Source of the DNA: Palsa-461 sp040414865
GTDB taxonomy: Bacteria; Actinomycetota; Acidimicrobiia; Acidimicrobiales; RAAP-2
Assembly: GCA_040414865.1 (NCBI GenBank)
Contig: JBEDUR010000133.1
Location: 1-64,000, forward strand
Length of the DNA stretch: 64,000 nt
Reading direction: 5' to 3'
Shown: positions 46,625 to 56,159 of the stretch, piece after piece
How positions within the stretch are numbered: position 1 is the stretch's first letter
Layout: every line of letters starts with the position of its first letter
Notes under the pieces: generated by a model
The model's input: the letters and a program-made list of their open reading frames with translations, nothing else
What the model was told of the DNA's origin: nothing
Database searches by the model: none
Made by a program: the position numbers and the translations under genes

Positions 46625-48466
46625 ATGTGCGGCATCGTCGGTGCCACCGGCCGCCCGGACGTGGCCGAGCTGGTGGTGGAGGGGTTGGAGCGCCTCGAAT
46701 ACCGCGGCTACGACTCCGCTGGGATGGTGCTGGCCGGCTCGGGCGAGCTGTGGCGCGTCCGGGCGGCTGATGGCACCCGGTCGGTGGCCGCGCTGCGGGA
46801 GATGGTCGGGTCGGCTCCGCCGGCTGCGGTCACCGGGGTCGGGCACACCCGGTGGGCCACCCACGGGCACCCCTCGGTCGACAACGCCCATCCGCTCTAC
46901 GACTGCTCGGGCAAGGTCGCCGTCGTGCACAACGGGATCATCGAGAACCACAGTGAGCTCCAGGTCGGCCTGGAGCGGGCCGGCCACGTCATGGTCTCGG
47001 CTACCGACACCGAGGTCATCGCGCACCTCGTCGAGGAGCAGATGGCCGAGGGCCTGGACCTGACCGAGGCGGTCCGCCGGACCCTCGGCGTCCTCCGGGG
47101 CTCGTTCTCGATCGCGGTCGTCTCGACCGAGGACCCAGAGCTCGTGGTGGCGGCTCGCCGCAACACCCCGCTCGTGCTCGGGCGGAGCGACGGCGCTTCC
47201 CTGCTCGCTTCGGACATTCCGGCCCTGCTCGACCGGGCCGAGCACCTGTTCGTGCTGGCCGACGACCAGCTGGCCGAGCTGCGCCCGGGCGCGATCCGGG
47301 TCACCACCCTGGCCGGTCGTGAGGTGCACCCGCCGGCGCTCAGCATCGACTGGGATCTCGCCGCCGCCCAGAAGGGCGGCTTCGAGGACTTCATGAGCAA
47401 GGAGATCCGGGAACAGCCACGGGCCGTGGCCGACACCCTCCTCGACCGGCGGGGAGCGGACGGCTCACTCGTCCTCGACGAGGAGCGTCTGACCGACGAC
47501 GAGCTGGCCGGCGTCACCCGGGTGTACCTGATCGCGTGCGGCTCGAGCTACCACGCCGCGCTGGTGGCCAAGTTCGCCATCGAGGAGTGGGCCGTCGTTC
47601 CGGCCGAGGTCGACATCGCCAGCGAGTTCCGCTACCGCAACCCGGTGCTCGACCCCAGGGCCCTGGCCATCGGGGTCAGCCAGTCCGGCGAGTCGCTCGA
47701 CACGCTGCTCGCGCTGCGAGAGGCCCGGGCGCGCGGGGCGAAGGTGCTCGGGGTGACCAACGTGGTCGACTCCTCGATCGCCCGGGAAGCCGACGCGGTG
47801 CTGTACACCCGGGCCGGACCCGAGGTCTGCGTGGCCGCAACCAAGACTCTCTTGGCTCAGATCGTGGCGCTGGAGCTGTTCGCGCTGACCCTCGCCCAGG
47901 TCCGCGGCGTCCGCTCGCCGGTCGAGATCGCGGCGAAGGTGGACGCCCTCCAGCGGCTGCCGAGCGGCATCGACGAGGTCATCACGCGGGCCAAGGAGGT
48001 CGATCAGGTGGCCGAGGCGCTGGCCGAGGCACAGGACTTCTTCTACCTCGGGCGCAATCTGGGGTACCCCGTCGCCCTCGAAGGCGCGCTCAAGCTGAAG
48101 GAGCTGTCCTACCTCCACGCCGAGGGGTATCCGGCGGGCGAGCTCAAGCACGGGCCGATCGCGCTTATCGAGCCGGGGACGGTGGCCGTGGGGGTCGCCA
48201 CCCGTAACCCGCTGTGGGAGAAGTTCCGGTCCAACATCGCCGAGGTGAAGAGCCGGGGGGCGACGGTCGTCCTCGTGGCCAACGACGGCGACGAGGCGGC
48301 CGCGGCGCTGGCCGACCACGTGCTGTGGGTGCCCGAGTCCGAGCCCCTCTTGGCTCCGGTGCTCGACATCGTCCCCTTGCAGCTGCTCGCCTACCGACTG
48401 GCCCGGCTTCGCGGGCTGGATGTCGACCGCCCCCGCAACCTGGCCAAGACGGTGACGGTCGAGTGA
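46625..48466 (+). CDS. glmS: Glutamine-fructose-6-phosphate aminotransferase
   Basis: 613 residues. The glutaminase domain starts MCGIVGATG, with Cys2 (Cys1 after Met removal) as nucleophile; HTRWATHG is the glutamine site. Two SIS domains follow (CGSSYHAALVAKF; SQSGESLDTLLAL), with KELSYLHAEGYPAGELKHGP near the C-terminus and the ending RPRNLAKTVTVE. It makes glucosamine-6-phosphate, the first step of amino-sugar synthesis. The stop overlaps the acpS GTG. The 72-base gap before it has a small G4/C4 hairpin but no clear promoter and no glmS-ribozyme features. Confidence 0.98.
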   Translation: MCGIVGATGRPDVAELVVEGLERLEYRGYDSAGMVLAGSGELWRVRAADGTRSVAALREMVGSAPPAAVTGVGHTRWATHGHPSVDNAHPLYDCSGKVAVVHNGIIENHSELQVGLERAGHVMVSATDTEVIAHLVEEQMAEGLDLTEAVRRTLGVLRGSFSIAVVSTEDPELVVAARRNTPLVLGRSDGASLLASDIPALLDRAEHLFVLADDQLAELRPGAIRVTTLAGREVHPPALSIDWDLAAAQKGGFEDFMSKEIREQPRAVADTLLDRRGADGSLVLDEERLTDDELAGVTRVYLIACGSSYHAALVAKFAIEEWAVVPAEVDIASEFRYRNPVLDPRALAIGVSQSGESLDTLLALREARARGAKVLGVTNVVDSSIAREADAVLYTRAGPEVCVAATKTLLAQIVALELFALTLAQVRGVRSPVEIAAKVDALQRLPSGIDEVITRAKEVDQVAEALAEAQDFFYLGRNLGYPVALEGALKLKELSYLHAEGYPAGELKHGPIALIEPGTVAVGVATRNPLWEKFRSNIAEVKSRGATVVLVANDGDEAAAALADHVLWVPESEPLLAPVLDIVPLQLLAYRLARLRGLDVDRPRNLAKTVTVE

Positions 48467-48882
48467 TCGCGCCCGCGGCGGGCCCGGTGGCCGGGATCGG
48501 GATCGACGCCGTCGACATCGCCCGGTTCCGGCGGGTGCTCGCCCGGCGGCCAGGCCTGAGAGAACGAGTCTTCACGGTGGCCGAGCGGGCCGAAGCCGAT
48601 GCCCGAGCCGACCCGGCCCCCCACCTGGCGGCGCGCTTCGCCGCCAAGGAGGCGGTGATGAAGGCGCTCGGCACGGGTATCGGCGGCTTTGCGCTGAGTC
48701 ACGTGGAGGTGGTGCGCGAGCCACGCCGGGACGCTCCGGCCGGCCCGCCGACCGTTCGACTCCTCGAGAAGGCGCTGATCATGGCCGAGGACCACGGCGT
48801 GGCTCGCTGGCACGTCTCGTTGACCCACACCGACGCGCTGGCGGTCGCGGTCGTCCTGGCCGAGGGCGCCGGAGCGGACTGA
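48463..48882 (+). CDS. acpS: Holo-[acyl-carrier-protein] synthase
   Basis: 139 residues from the GTG at 48463 overlapping the glmS stop. GIGIDAVDIARFRR carries the magnesium-binding Asp, and AARFAAKEAVMKALG the Glu. HVSLTHTDALAVAVVL closes the fold. It transfers phosphopantetheine from CoA to ACP. Confidence 0.95.
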   Translation: MIAPAAGPVAGIGIDAVDIARFRRVLARRPGLRERVFTVAERAEADARADPAPHLAARFAAKEAVMKALGTGIGGFALSHVEVVREPRRDAPAGPPTVRLLEKALIMAEDHGVARWHVSLTHTDALAVAVVLAEGAGAD

Positions 48883-48892
48883 GGTCGACACC

Positions 48893-50278
48893 GTGCGCCC
48901 CGTGCTCACGGTGGCCGAGATGCGGGCGGCTGACGCAGCCGCCTTGTCGTCGGCGACCGAGGCCGAGTTGGTTCGTCGGGCCGGCCGGGCGGTGGCGGCC
49001 GAGGCCCTCGACATGCTGGGTGGCGCCTACGGCCGCCGGGTGGTGGTCGTGGCCGGCAAGGGGAACAACGGCAATGACGGCCGGGTTGCGGCCGGGGTGC
49101 TCGCCCGCCGGGGGACGGTGGTCGAGGTCCTCGACGCCGCCGATTGCCCGGGCCGGATCGATCGGGCCGACCTGGTGGTCGACGCCGCCTACGGGACCGG
49201 GTTCACCGGCACCTATGAGGCCCCCGAGCTCGCCCCGGGGATCCGGGTCCTGGCCGTCGACATCCCCTCGGGCGTCCAGGGCGACACCGGGGTGGTCTCG
49301 GGCCGGGCCCTGGCGGCCGAGCGCACGGTGGCATTGGCCGCGTTGAAGCCGGGGTTGCTCATGGGGGAAGGCCCCGCGCTCGCCGGCGAGCTCACCGTCG
49401 CCGACATCGGCATCGCGGCCACCGACGTGACGATCGGGCTGGTCGAGGACACCGACCTCGGCGCACTGGCCCCGAGGGACCACGAGGCCCACAAGTGGCA
49501 GAGTGCGCTCGCCGTGGTGGCCGGGTCGCCCGGAATGGAGGGGGCCGCCTTCCTCTGCTCGCGCGGCGCGTCGCGGTCGGGGGCGGGGATGGTCCGCCTC
49601 GGGGTGCCCGGGTCGGGACAAGGTCCCTGGCCGCTCGAGGCGGTCCGGGTGCGACTCGGCGCGGCCGGGTGGGCCGACGAGGTCCTTGAGGTACTCGAGC
49701 GGTGCCAGGCGCTCGTGATCGGGCCGGGGCTTGGTCGAGACGAGCCGACGCTGGTCGCGGTGCGCGAGGTGATCGGACGGGCGGAGGTGCCGGTGGTGGC
49801 CGACGCCGACGCGCTCTTCGCCCTGGGCGGGGCGGTCGAGGCCAAGGCGGTCATCGGCGGGCGCGACCGGCCGGTCGTGCTCACGCCGCACGACGGCGAG
49901 TACCACCGACTCATGGGCGAGGTGCCCGGCCCCGACCGGGTCGCCGCCGCCCGCCGGCTGGCCGGTGCGACCGGCGCGGTCGCCCTGGTGAAGGGCTCGC
50001 TCACCGCCGTCGCCGCTCCGGAGTCGGCTGAGGCGAGGCCCTCGGTGCTGCTCGCGGCGGCCGGCGGCCCGATGCTCGCCACGGCCGGCACCGGCGACGT
50101 GTTGAGCGGGATCATCGGCGCCTTCCTGGCCCGTGGCCTCGACGCGCTCGAGGCAGCGGCGTTTGCCGCCCACGTCCACGGGTCCGCCGCCCACTTCGGG
50201 CGCCGCGAGGGCCTGGTCTCGCCGGACCTGCCCGACCTGGTGTCCGACTGGCTCTCTTCGGGGAAGGGCCGTGGCTGA
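48893..50278 (+). CDS. nnr: Bifunctional NAD(P)H-hydrate epimerase/dehydratase
   Basis: 461 residues, GTG start. The N-terminal YjeF epimerase domain has VVVVAGKGNNGNDGRVAA and LVVDAAYGTGF; the C-terminal ADP-dependent dehydratase has VIGPGLGRDEP, VLTPHDGEYHRLMG and TAGTGDVLSGIIGAFLARG. It repairs hydrated NAD(P)H. The domain order is that of E. coli YjeF. The stop overlaps alr by 8 bases. Confidence 0.96.
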   Translation: MRPVLTVAEMRAADAAALSSATEAELVRRAGRAVAAEALDMLGGAYGRRVVVVAGKGNNGNDGRVAAGVLARRGTVVEVLDAADCPGRIDRADLVVDAAYGTGFTGTYEAPELAPGIRVLAVDIPSGVQGDTGVVSGRALAAERTVALAALKPGLLMGEGPALAGELTVADIGIAATDVTIGLVEDTDLGALAPRDHEAHKWQSALAVVAGSPGMEGAAFLCSRGASRSGAGMVRLGVPGSGQGPWPLEAVRVRLGAAGWADEVLEVLERCQALVIGPGLGRDEPTLVAVREVIGRAEVPVVADADALFALGGAVEAKAVIGGRDRPVVLTPHDGEYHRLMGEVPGPDRVAAARRLAGATGAVALVKGSLTAVAAPESAEARPSVLLAAAGGPMLATAGTGDVLSGIIGAFLARGLDALEAAAFAAHVHGSAAHFGRREGLVSPDLPDLVSDWLSSGKGRG

Positions 50279-51503
50279 GAGCTACGTGCGCCCCACCCGG
50301 GCGGAGATCGACATCGGGGCGTTTGCGGCCAACGTGGCCCTGCTCCGCCAGATCGCGCACCCGGCCGCCGTTTGCGCCGTGATCAAAGCCGACGCGTACG
50401 GTCACCGGGCCCGGTTGTTGGCCGGTGCCGCCCTGGAAGCCGGCGCGGCCGGCCTGGCCGTCGCCCTTGTCGAAGAGGGTGTCGAGCTGCGCGAGGCCGG
50501 GGTCGCCGGCCCCATCCTCCTGCTCGCCGAGGCGCCGCCCGACGCGGCCGAGGTCGTTTTCGAGCACCGCCTCACGCCGACGCTCTACAGCCGCCCCGGG
50601 TTGGTCGCCCTCGAGCGAGCGGCCGTCAGGGTCGGCCGCAAGGGCGGTGTGCACGTGAAGGTGGACACCGGGATGCACCGGGTCGGCCTGGAGCCCGCCG
50701 CGGTGCTCGACTTCGCCGCCGCGCTGGGCGCGGCGCGGCTCGATCTCGAGGGCTTCTGGACCCACTTGGCCGTGGCCGACGCACCCGGGGCCGAGGACCG
50801 CAGCTTCACCGAGCTCCAGCTCGAGCGCTTCGCCGGGCATTTGCGCGAACTCGAAGCGGTCGGGGTCAGACCATCGGTGCGGCACGCGGCCAACTCTGGT
50901 GGAGCGATCGCCCACCCGCGTGCCCGCCTGGACATGGTCCGTGCCGGGATCGCCCTCTACGGTGAGCTGCCCAACCCGGGGCTCGCCCCCGCCCTCGAGG
51001 CCGCGGCACCGGGTGCTGCGCTGACGCCGGTCCTCTCCTTCGTCTCGCGCGTCGTGGCCGTGCGCCGGCTCGACGCCGGCGAGCGCCCCTCCTACGGCCG
51101 TCTCCGGCCGCTGCCGGTGTCCTCGGACGTCGCCACTGTGCCGGTCGGCTATGCCGACGGCGTCCCCCGCCGGCTGTTCGAGGCCGGCGGCGAGGTCCTG
51201 ATCGGCGGGCGGCGCCGGCCGATCGCGGGGGTGGTGACCATGGACCAACTGATGGTCGATTGCGGGCCATCGGGGGACGTCTCGGTCGGTGACGAGGTCG
51301 TCCTGATCGGCGGGCAGGGGGACGAGCGGATCAGCGCTTCGGAGTGGGCCCGTCTGCTGGGCACGATCCCCTACGAGGTGCTGACCGGCATCGGGGCACG
51401 GGTGCCTCGGGTGCCTCGTGGCGGGGGCGCCTCCGCCGTCCCGGCCTCCGGCTGGCGGCGATGGCTCGGGGCGGCCACCGGGCCGGTGCCGTCCCCACCA
51501 TGA
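50271..51503 (+). CDS. alr: Alanine racemase
   Basis: 410 residues from the GTG at 50271; the longer frame to 50133 lies inside nnr. The PLP lysine is K39 in VIKADAYGHRA, and the second catalytic base Tyr is in VPVGYADGVPRRLF. HAANSGGAI is conserved. It provides D-alanine for peptidoglycan. The C-terminal 30 residues are an Arg/Gly/Pro tail. The stop overlaps the next ATG (ATGA). Confidence 0.97.
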   Translation: MAESYVRPTRAEIDIGAFAANVALLRQIAHPAAVCAVIKADAYGHRARLLAGAALEAGAAGLAVALVEEGVELREAGVAGPILLLAEAPPDAAEVVFEHRLTPTLYSRPGLVALERAAVRVGRKGGVHVKVDTGMHRVGLEPAAVLDFAAALGAARLDLEGFWTHLAVADAPGAEDRSFTELQLERFAGHLRELEAVGVRPSVRHAANSGGAIAHPRARLDMVRAGIALYGELPNPGLAPALEAAAPGAALTPVLSFVSRVVAVRRLDAGERPSYGRLRPLPVSSDVATVPVGYADGVPRRLFEAGGEVLIGGRRRPIAGVVTMDQLMVDCGPSGDVSVGDEVVLIGGQGDERISASEWARLLGTIPYEVLTGIGARVPRVPRGGGASAVPASGWRRWLGAATGPVPSPP

Positions 51504-52504
51504 GGCGCTCGCTGCCGCTGGCCATGCTCAGCCTGGCGGCTGCCGGCGCCGGGGCTGTCGGCGCGTACGTTCTCGAGCGCTCACTCGTCGGGCGATGGCA
51601 GGTCGGCCCCAAGGCGCTGGCCGAGGCCGGCTTGTTGATGCCGGCCGATGTCGAGCACCACTTCGTCACCGCCACCGATGGCGGGCGTCTCCATCTGGTG
51701 GAGATGGGCAACGGCCCGCCGGTGGTGTTGGTGCACGGCATCACCCTGGGGGTGGGGATCTGGGTGCGCCAGTTCCGGAGCCTGGCCGCCCGCCACCGGG
51801 TCCTCGCGCTCGACCAGCGCGGCCATGGGCAGTCCATCGCCGGGACCGACGGGTACAGCTTCGACCGGCTGGCCGATGATGTGCTCGAGGTGCTGGCCGA
51901 TCGGGACGTTGCGCATGCGGTGGTGGTCGGGCACTCGCTCGGCGGCATGGTCATGCAGGTGGCGGCCCTGCGGCGGCCGGCCGAGTTGGCCCGGCGGGTC
52001 TCCGGGCTGGCGCTGGTGGCCACCGACGCCGGCCCGGTCGTCCCTGGCCCGCTCGGGCGCCCGGTGGGGCGGGTCTCGGCCCGGGTCGCGGCGCGCTTCG
52101 CCCGCCTCGCCGGCCACCGGGGCAAGGGCGTCTACCCGGGCTCGGACCTGGCCACCTGGGGGACGAGGTTGTCGTTTGGGGCCCGGCCCCGCCCGGCCGA
52201 CGTCGAGCTGGTGCGGTCGATCTCGAGCGCCGCGTCGCCCCGGGCCGTGGCCAAGCTCCTGCCCGAGCTGGTCGCGTTCGATACCCGCAGCAAGCTCGGC
52301 CGGATCGAGCTGCCGACGCTGATCGTGGTCGGCACCCGGGACCTCCTCACCCCGTCCCGCCGGGCCCGGGCCATGGCCGACTGCATCCCCGGGGCCCGCC
52401 TCGAGCTGCTGGCCGATTGCGGTCACCTAGTGATGCTGGAGCGCGCCGAGGTCCTCAACGGGCTGCTCGAGCGGTTTGCGGCCGAACTCGTCCCCAGCCG
52501 TTGA
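51500..52504 (+). CDS. Alpha/beta hydrolase, membrane-anchored
   Basis: 334 residues from the ATG at 51500, which overlaps the alr stop. An N-terminal hydrophobic stretch (about residues 5-25) is a signal anchor or signal peptide. The fold follows with PPVVLVHGITLG (oxyanion), DQRGHGQS, the nucleophile elbow VVGHSLGGM, and the late Asp (GTRDLLTP) and His (DCGHLVMLE) of the triad. The substrate is unknown. Coupling to alr is common in actinobacteria, but I know no established role. Confidence 0.85.
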   Translation: MRRSLPLAMLSLAAAGAGAVGAYVLERSLVGRWQVGPKALAEAGLLMPADVEHHFVTATDGGRLHLVEMGNGPPVVLVHGITLGVGIWVRQFRSLAARHRVLALDQRGHGQSIAGTDGYSFDRLADDVLEVLADRDVAHAVVVGHSLGGMVMQVAALRRPAELARRVSGLALVATDAGPVVPGPLGRPVGRVSARVAARFARLAGHRGKGVYPGSDLATWGTRLSFGARPRPADVELVRSISSAASPRAVAKLLPELVAFDTRSKLGRIELPTLIVVGTRDLLTPSRRARAMADCIPGARLELLADCGHLVMLERAEVLNGLLERFAAELVPSR

Positions 52505-52555
52505 GCGCTCCGGCGGGGTGAGCGAGGTCGGGGCCCCAGGTACGATCCGGTCTCA

Positions 52556-53179
52556 GTGTCCGACCCGGCCGCGAAGCCGTCCACCGCCTTCGAAGCTCTG
52601 CGGCTCGAGGCCCTGAGCTGCGTCCGCTGTCCGCTGGCGTCGTCGCGGACCCAGGTGGTCTTCGGGGTGGGCGATCCCGAAGCGGACCTCATGTTCGTGG
52701 GTGAGGGACCCGGGCGCGAGGAGGACCTGGCCGGGGAGCCGTTCGTGGGGCGTTCGGGCAAGCTGCTCGACCGCCTGGTGCACGAGGAGCTCGGGCTCGA
52801 CCGGAGCCGCATCTACATCGCCAACGTGGTCAAGTGTCGACCGCCCGAGAACCGGGATCCGGCCCCGGCCGAGATCGAGGCCTGCCGCCCGTATCTGGAG
52901 GCCCAGATCGAGCTCATCGACCCGGCGGTGGTGGTGACCCTGGGCAACTTCGCCGCCCGCCTCCTCCTCGGCACCACCGAGGGGATCCGGTCTTTGCGGG
53001 GACGGCCCTACCCCTACCGCCGGGGACAGCTGGTCCCGACCTATCACCCAGCCTTCGCGCTGCGCTCCGGCGGCCAGGTGGTGGCCGAGATGCGAGCCGA
53101 CCTGGTTCGGGCCAAGCGCTTGCTGGCGGCAGCCCCGCCGCGGCGCGCCCGTTCGGTGGCCGAGCTCGAGTCGGGGTGA
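52556..53179 (+). CDS. Uracil-DNA glycosylase, family 4
   Basis: 207 residues from the GTG at 52556. Four cysteines at 22, 25, 94 and 110 (CVRC; VKCRPPENRDP; EACRP) match the 4Fe-4S ligands of family-4 UDGs. Motif A is GEGPGREED (49-57) and motif B is TYHPAFALR. It removes uracil from DNA, as needed in a GC-rich genome prone to cytosine deamination. It sits between the hydrolase and tsaE, with its stop overlapping the tsaE GTG. Confidence 0.93.
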   Translation: MSDPAAKPSTAFEALRLEALSCVRCPLASSRTQVVFGVGDPEADLMFVGEGPGREEDLAGEPFVGRSGKLLDRLVHEELGLDRSRIYIANVVKCRPPENRDPAPAEIEACRPYLEAQIELIDPAVVVTLGNFAARLLLGTTEGIRSLRGRPYPYRRGQLVPTYHPAFALRSGGQVVAEMRADLVRAKRLLAAAPPRRARSVAELESG

Positions 53180-53709
53180 GCGAGGCCTGGGCCATCAGCG
53201 CCCAAACCCAGAACGAGGGGTCGACGCGCGCCCTGGCCGGGGCACTCGCGGCCGCCACCCGGCCGGGGGACCTCATCCTCTTGATAGGGGGCCTGGGCGC
53301 GGGGAAGACGACCTTCGCCCAGGGCTTCGCGGCCGCCCTGGGTGTGGAGGGCCCGGTGACCAGCCCGACCTTCGTCTTGGTGCGGCATTACCCCTGCGCC
53401 CGCCCCGGCCCGGTCCGCCTCTTGGTCCACGCCGACCTGTACCGCCTCGACCACCTGGTCGAGGTCGTCGACCTGGCCCTGCCCGAGCTCCTGGCCGAGG
53501 GGGCGGTGGCCCTCGTGGAGTGGGGTGACGCCGGCGCCCCGGTGCTCGGGGAGAGCGCCCTCGAGGTGAGCGTGGCCCCCGGGGCCGACGGCCCCTGCGT
53601 CCGGTCGATCACCCTGGCCGGGCGGGGGCCGGCCTGGGTCGGTCGCCGGGACGAGGTCGAGAGCTCACTCGAACGGTTGGCCCCGCTCTGGAAGCCGGGA
53701 CACCGATGA
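53176..53709 (+). CDS. tsaE: tRNA t6A threonylcarbamoyladenosine ATPase TsaE
   Basis: 177 residues from a GTG overlapping the UDG stop. Walker A LIGGLGAGKTTFAQGFA, TSPTFVLVRHY and HADLYRLD (catalytic region), then VALVEWGD. With TsaB and TsaD it completes the t6A37 modification cycle on ANN-decoding tRNAs. Overlaps tsaB by 4 bases. Confidence 0.95.
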   Translation: MSEAWAISAQTQNEGSTRALAGALAAATRPGDLILLIGGLGAGKTTFAQGFAAALGVEGPVTSPTFVLVRHYPCARPGPVRLLVHADLYRLDHLVEVVDLALPELLAEGAVALVEWGDAGAPVLGESALEVSVAPGADGPCVRSITLAGRGPAWVGRRDEVESSLERLAPLWKPGHR

Positions 53710-54422
53710 TCCTGCTCGGCATCGAGTCGGCCACCGCGCCGGTCGGGGCGGCGGTAGCGATCGACGGCCGCGTCGCCGCCGCGCTCAGTGTTTCCGGAGA
53801 GCGGCGCCACGCCGAGACCCTGGCCCCGGCGGTGGCTCGGGTGCTCGAGCTGGTGGGCCTGGAGCCGGCCGATCTCAATGCGGTCGCGGTGGACCTCGGC
53901 CCTGGGCTCTTCACCGGGCTCCGGGTCGGGGTGGCCACCGCCAAGGGCCTGGCCCAAGGGCTGGGCGTCGGGATCATCGGGGCCACCAGCCTGGAGATCC
54001 TGGCCGCTGGCGCGTTCGGTGGCGGTTGGCCGGGGGAGATCGCCGCCGTCGTCGACGGCCGCCGGAGCGAGCTGTTCGTCGCCCGGTTCGGCCGGGGCAT
54101 CGCCGGCGAGCCGGTCGAGCTTTCACCGCCGGCCCGGGTCCGGCCGCCTGAGCTGGCCGGCGCCGTGGGCGTGCCCGGGCGCCCGACCTTGGTGTGCGGC
54201 GACGGGGCGCTGCGCTACCGCGAGCTGCTCGAGGGTGCCGAAGGGGTGGTCGTGGCCGACACGCCGGCGGCGCCGGACCCCGCGGCCCTGGTTCGCCTGG
54301 CGACAGCCCGGCTCTCCGCAGGCTGCCGGCTGCTCGAGGCCGCGCAGGTGATCCCGGTGTACCTGCGCGAGGCGGACGCCCGCATCAGCTGGACGCAGCG
54401 GACAATGGTCGGCGATGGCTGA
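53706..54422 (+). CDS. tsaB: tRNA t6A biosynthesis protein TsaB
   Basis: 238 residues. ILLGIESATAPVGAAV, ERRHAETLAP and VDLGPGLFTGLRVGVATAKGLAQ are the ASKHA-fold features of TsaB, the non-catalytic partner of TsaD. It overlaps rimI by 8 bases. Confidence 0.94.
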   Translation: MILLGIESATAPVGAAVAIDGRVAAALSVSGERRHAETLAPAVARVLELVGLEPADLNAVAVDLGPGLFTGLRVGVATAKGLAQGLGVGIIGATSLEILAAGAFGGGWPGEIAAVVDGRRSELFVARFGRGIAGEPVELSPPARVRPPELAGAVGVPGRPTLVCGDGALRYRELLEGAEGVVVADTPAAPDPAALVRLATARLSAGCRLLEAAQVIPVYLREADARISWTQRTMVGDG

Positions 54423-54957
54423 GAACGCGACCGCGCTGGCCGGGGTGGTTCTCGCCCCCATGCACCGCCGGGACTTGAAGGCCGTCCTCGAGATCGAGCG
54501 GCGCGTTTTCCCCGAGCCCTGGAGCCACAGCATCTTCGCCTCCGAGTTGGCCCTGCGGCACGGGCGGTCCTACAAGGTGGCCCGGCTCGGTCGGCGGGTG
54601 GTCGGCTACCGCGGCGTCATGTTCAGCGGAGAGGAGGCCCACATCACCACGATCGCGGTGGCGCGCGAGCACCAGCGGCATGGTGTGGCCACCGTGCTCC
54701 TGCTCGACGCGGTGGCGAGCTCGATCGAGTCCGGCGCGAACCAACTCTCTTTGGAGGTCGCGTTCTCCAACCACGGCGCCCAGACCCTCTATCGCAGCTT
54801 CGGGTTCGCCCCGGTGGGCATCCGCAAGGGCTACTACCAGATGACCGGCGAGGACGCCTACGTGATGTTCGTCTACGAGATCGACTCGCCGGCCTACGCG
54901 GCCCGGCTCGCGGCCATCGAGGACGCGGTGCGGGCCCGCCCGGCGCTGGCCCGATGA
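54415..54957 (+). CDS. rimI: Ribosomal-protein-alanine N-acetyltransferase RimI
   Basis: 180 residues. MHRRDLKAVLEIERRVFPEPWS is the typical RimI start; the acetyl-CoA loop is REHQRHGVATVLL, and NHGAQTLYRSFGF is near the end. In other bacteria it acetylates the N-terminus of S18 and other proteins. It lies between tsaB and tsaD as in many actinobacteria. Confidence 0.92.
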   Translation: MAENATALAGVVLAPMHRRDLKAVLEIERRVFPEPWSHSIFASELALRHGRSYKVARLGRRVVGYRGVMFSGEEAHITTIAVAREHQRHGVATVLLLDAVASSIESGANQLSLEVAFSNHGAQTLYRSFGFAPVGIRKGYYQMTGEDAYVMFVYEIDSPAYAARLAAIEDAVRARPALAR

Positions 54958-55994
54958 GCGCCGACGGCGGGGAGGCGATTGTTCTCGGCATCGAGACCTC
55001 CTGTGACGAGACGGCCGCCGCGGTGCTGGGCCCCGGGTCGACGATCCTGTCCTCGGTCGTCTCCAGCCAGGTCGACGTGCACGCCCGCTTCGGCGGCGTG
55101 GTCCCCGAGCTGGCCGGCCGGGCTCATGTCGAGCTGCTCACTCCGGTCGTCGCCGAGGCGCTCGAGCAGGCCGGGGCCGAAGGGCGGCCCCCGGTGGCCG
55201 CCATCGCCGTCACCTCGGGTCCCGGGCTCATGGGCTCGCTGCTCGTCGGGCTGTCCCACGCCAAGGCCCTGGCCATGGCGTGGAGCGTGCCCTTCGTCGG
55301 CGTGAACCACCTGGAGGGCCACCTCTTCGCCTCGCTCCTCGACCATCCCGATCTCGAGTGGCCCGTCGTCGTCCTCTTGGTCTCGGGCGGCCACACGATG
55401 CTCGTGGTCGTCGAGGGGCTCGGTCGCTACCGTCTCTTGGGCCAGACCCTCGACGACGCCGCCGGGGAGGCCTTCGACAAGGTGGCCCGGTTCCTCGGGC
55501 TCGGCTACCCCGGTGGTCCGGCCATCGACCGGGTGGCCCGGCTGGGCGACCCGGCCACCTTCGCCTTTCCCCGGGCCCAGCTCGAGGGATACGACTTCTC
55601 GTTCTCCGGGCTCAAGACCGCCGTCGTCCGTGCCGTGGAGCGGGCACCCGAGGCTTCGAGCGCCGATGTGGCCGCATCGTTCCAGGAGGCCGTCGTCGAC
55701 GTGCTCGTGGAGCGGACCCGCCGGGCCGTGGCGGCCACCGGCGCCGCCGGGGTCTGCCTCGCCGGGGGGGTGGCCGCCAACTCCCTCCTGCGGGCCCGCG
55801 TCGAGGCGGCCTGCGCCGAACAGGGGGTCGTCGCGCTGGTGCCGTCGCTCGCCATGTGCACCGACAACGCGGCGATGATCGCCGCCGCCGGCCAGTGGCG
55901 CCTGGCCAACGGGCCTCCGAGCCCGCTCTCCCTCGGTGCCGACCCCAACCTGCACCTGGCCTTCTCGGCCGGGGCGGACTCGTCGCCCGCCTGA
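54954..55994 (+). CDS. tsaD: tRNA t6A threonylcarbamoyltransferase TsaD
   Basis: 346 residues. VLGIETSCDETAAAV opens the ASKHA fold. The metal site is VNHLEGHLFASLL, with the two His residues. SGGHTMLV and FSFSGLKTAVVR follow, and LAGGVAANSLLRARVE is the adenosine loop. It transfers threonylcarbamoyl to A37. Ends with Ser/Pro residues before a 165-base gap with no other gene. Confidence 0.97.
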   Translation: MSADGGEAIVLGIETSCDETAAAVLGPGSTILSSVVSSQVDVHARFGGVVPELAGRAHVELLTPVVAEALEQAGAEGRPPVAAIAVTSGPGLMGSLLVGLSHAKALAMAWSVPFVGVNHLEGHLFASLLDHPDLEWPVVVLLVSGGHTMLVVVEGLGRYRLLGQTLDDAAGEAFDKVARFLGLGYPGGPAIDRVARLGDPATFAFPRAQLEGYDFSFSGLKTAVVRAVERAPEASSADVAASFQEAVVDVLVERTRRAVAATGAAGVCLAGGVAANSLLRARVEAACAEQGVVALVPSLAMCTDNAAMIAAAGQWRLANGPPSPLSLGADPNLHLAFSAGADSSPA

Positions 55995-56159
55995 CCCCGC
56001 ACATCGTCCTGCCCTCGAGCGGCGACCGCCGGGAGGAGGACATCCGGGACGGGTCCGCCGGGCGCAGATCCGCGGTTTCCTCGGGCCGCCGACCGCGCCC
56101 GGCAATAAGGGAAGAAGAACCTGCGTTAAATGAGGCAGAATGCGGTGAGAGGAGGGGCG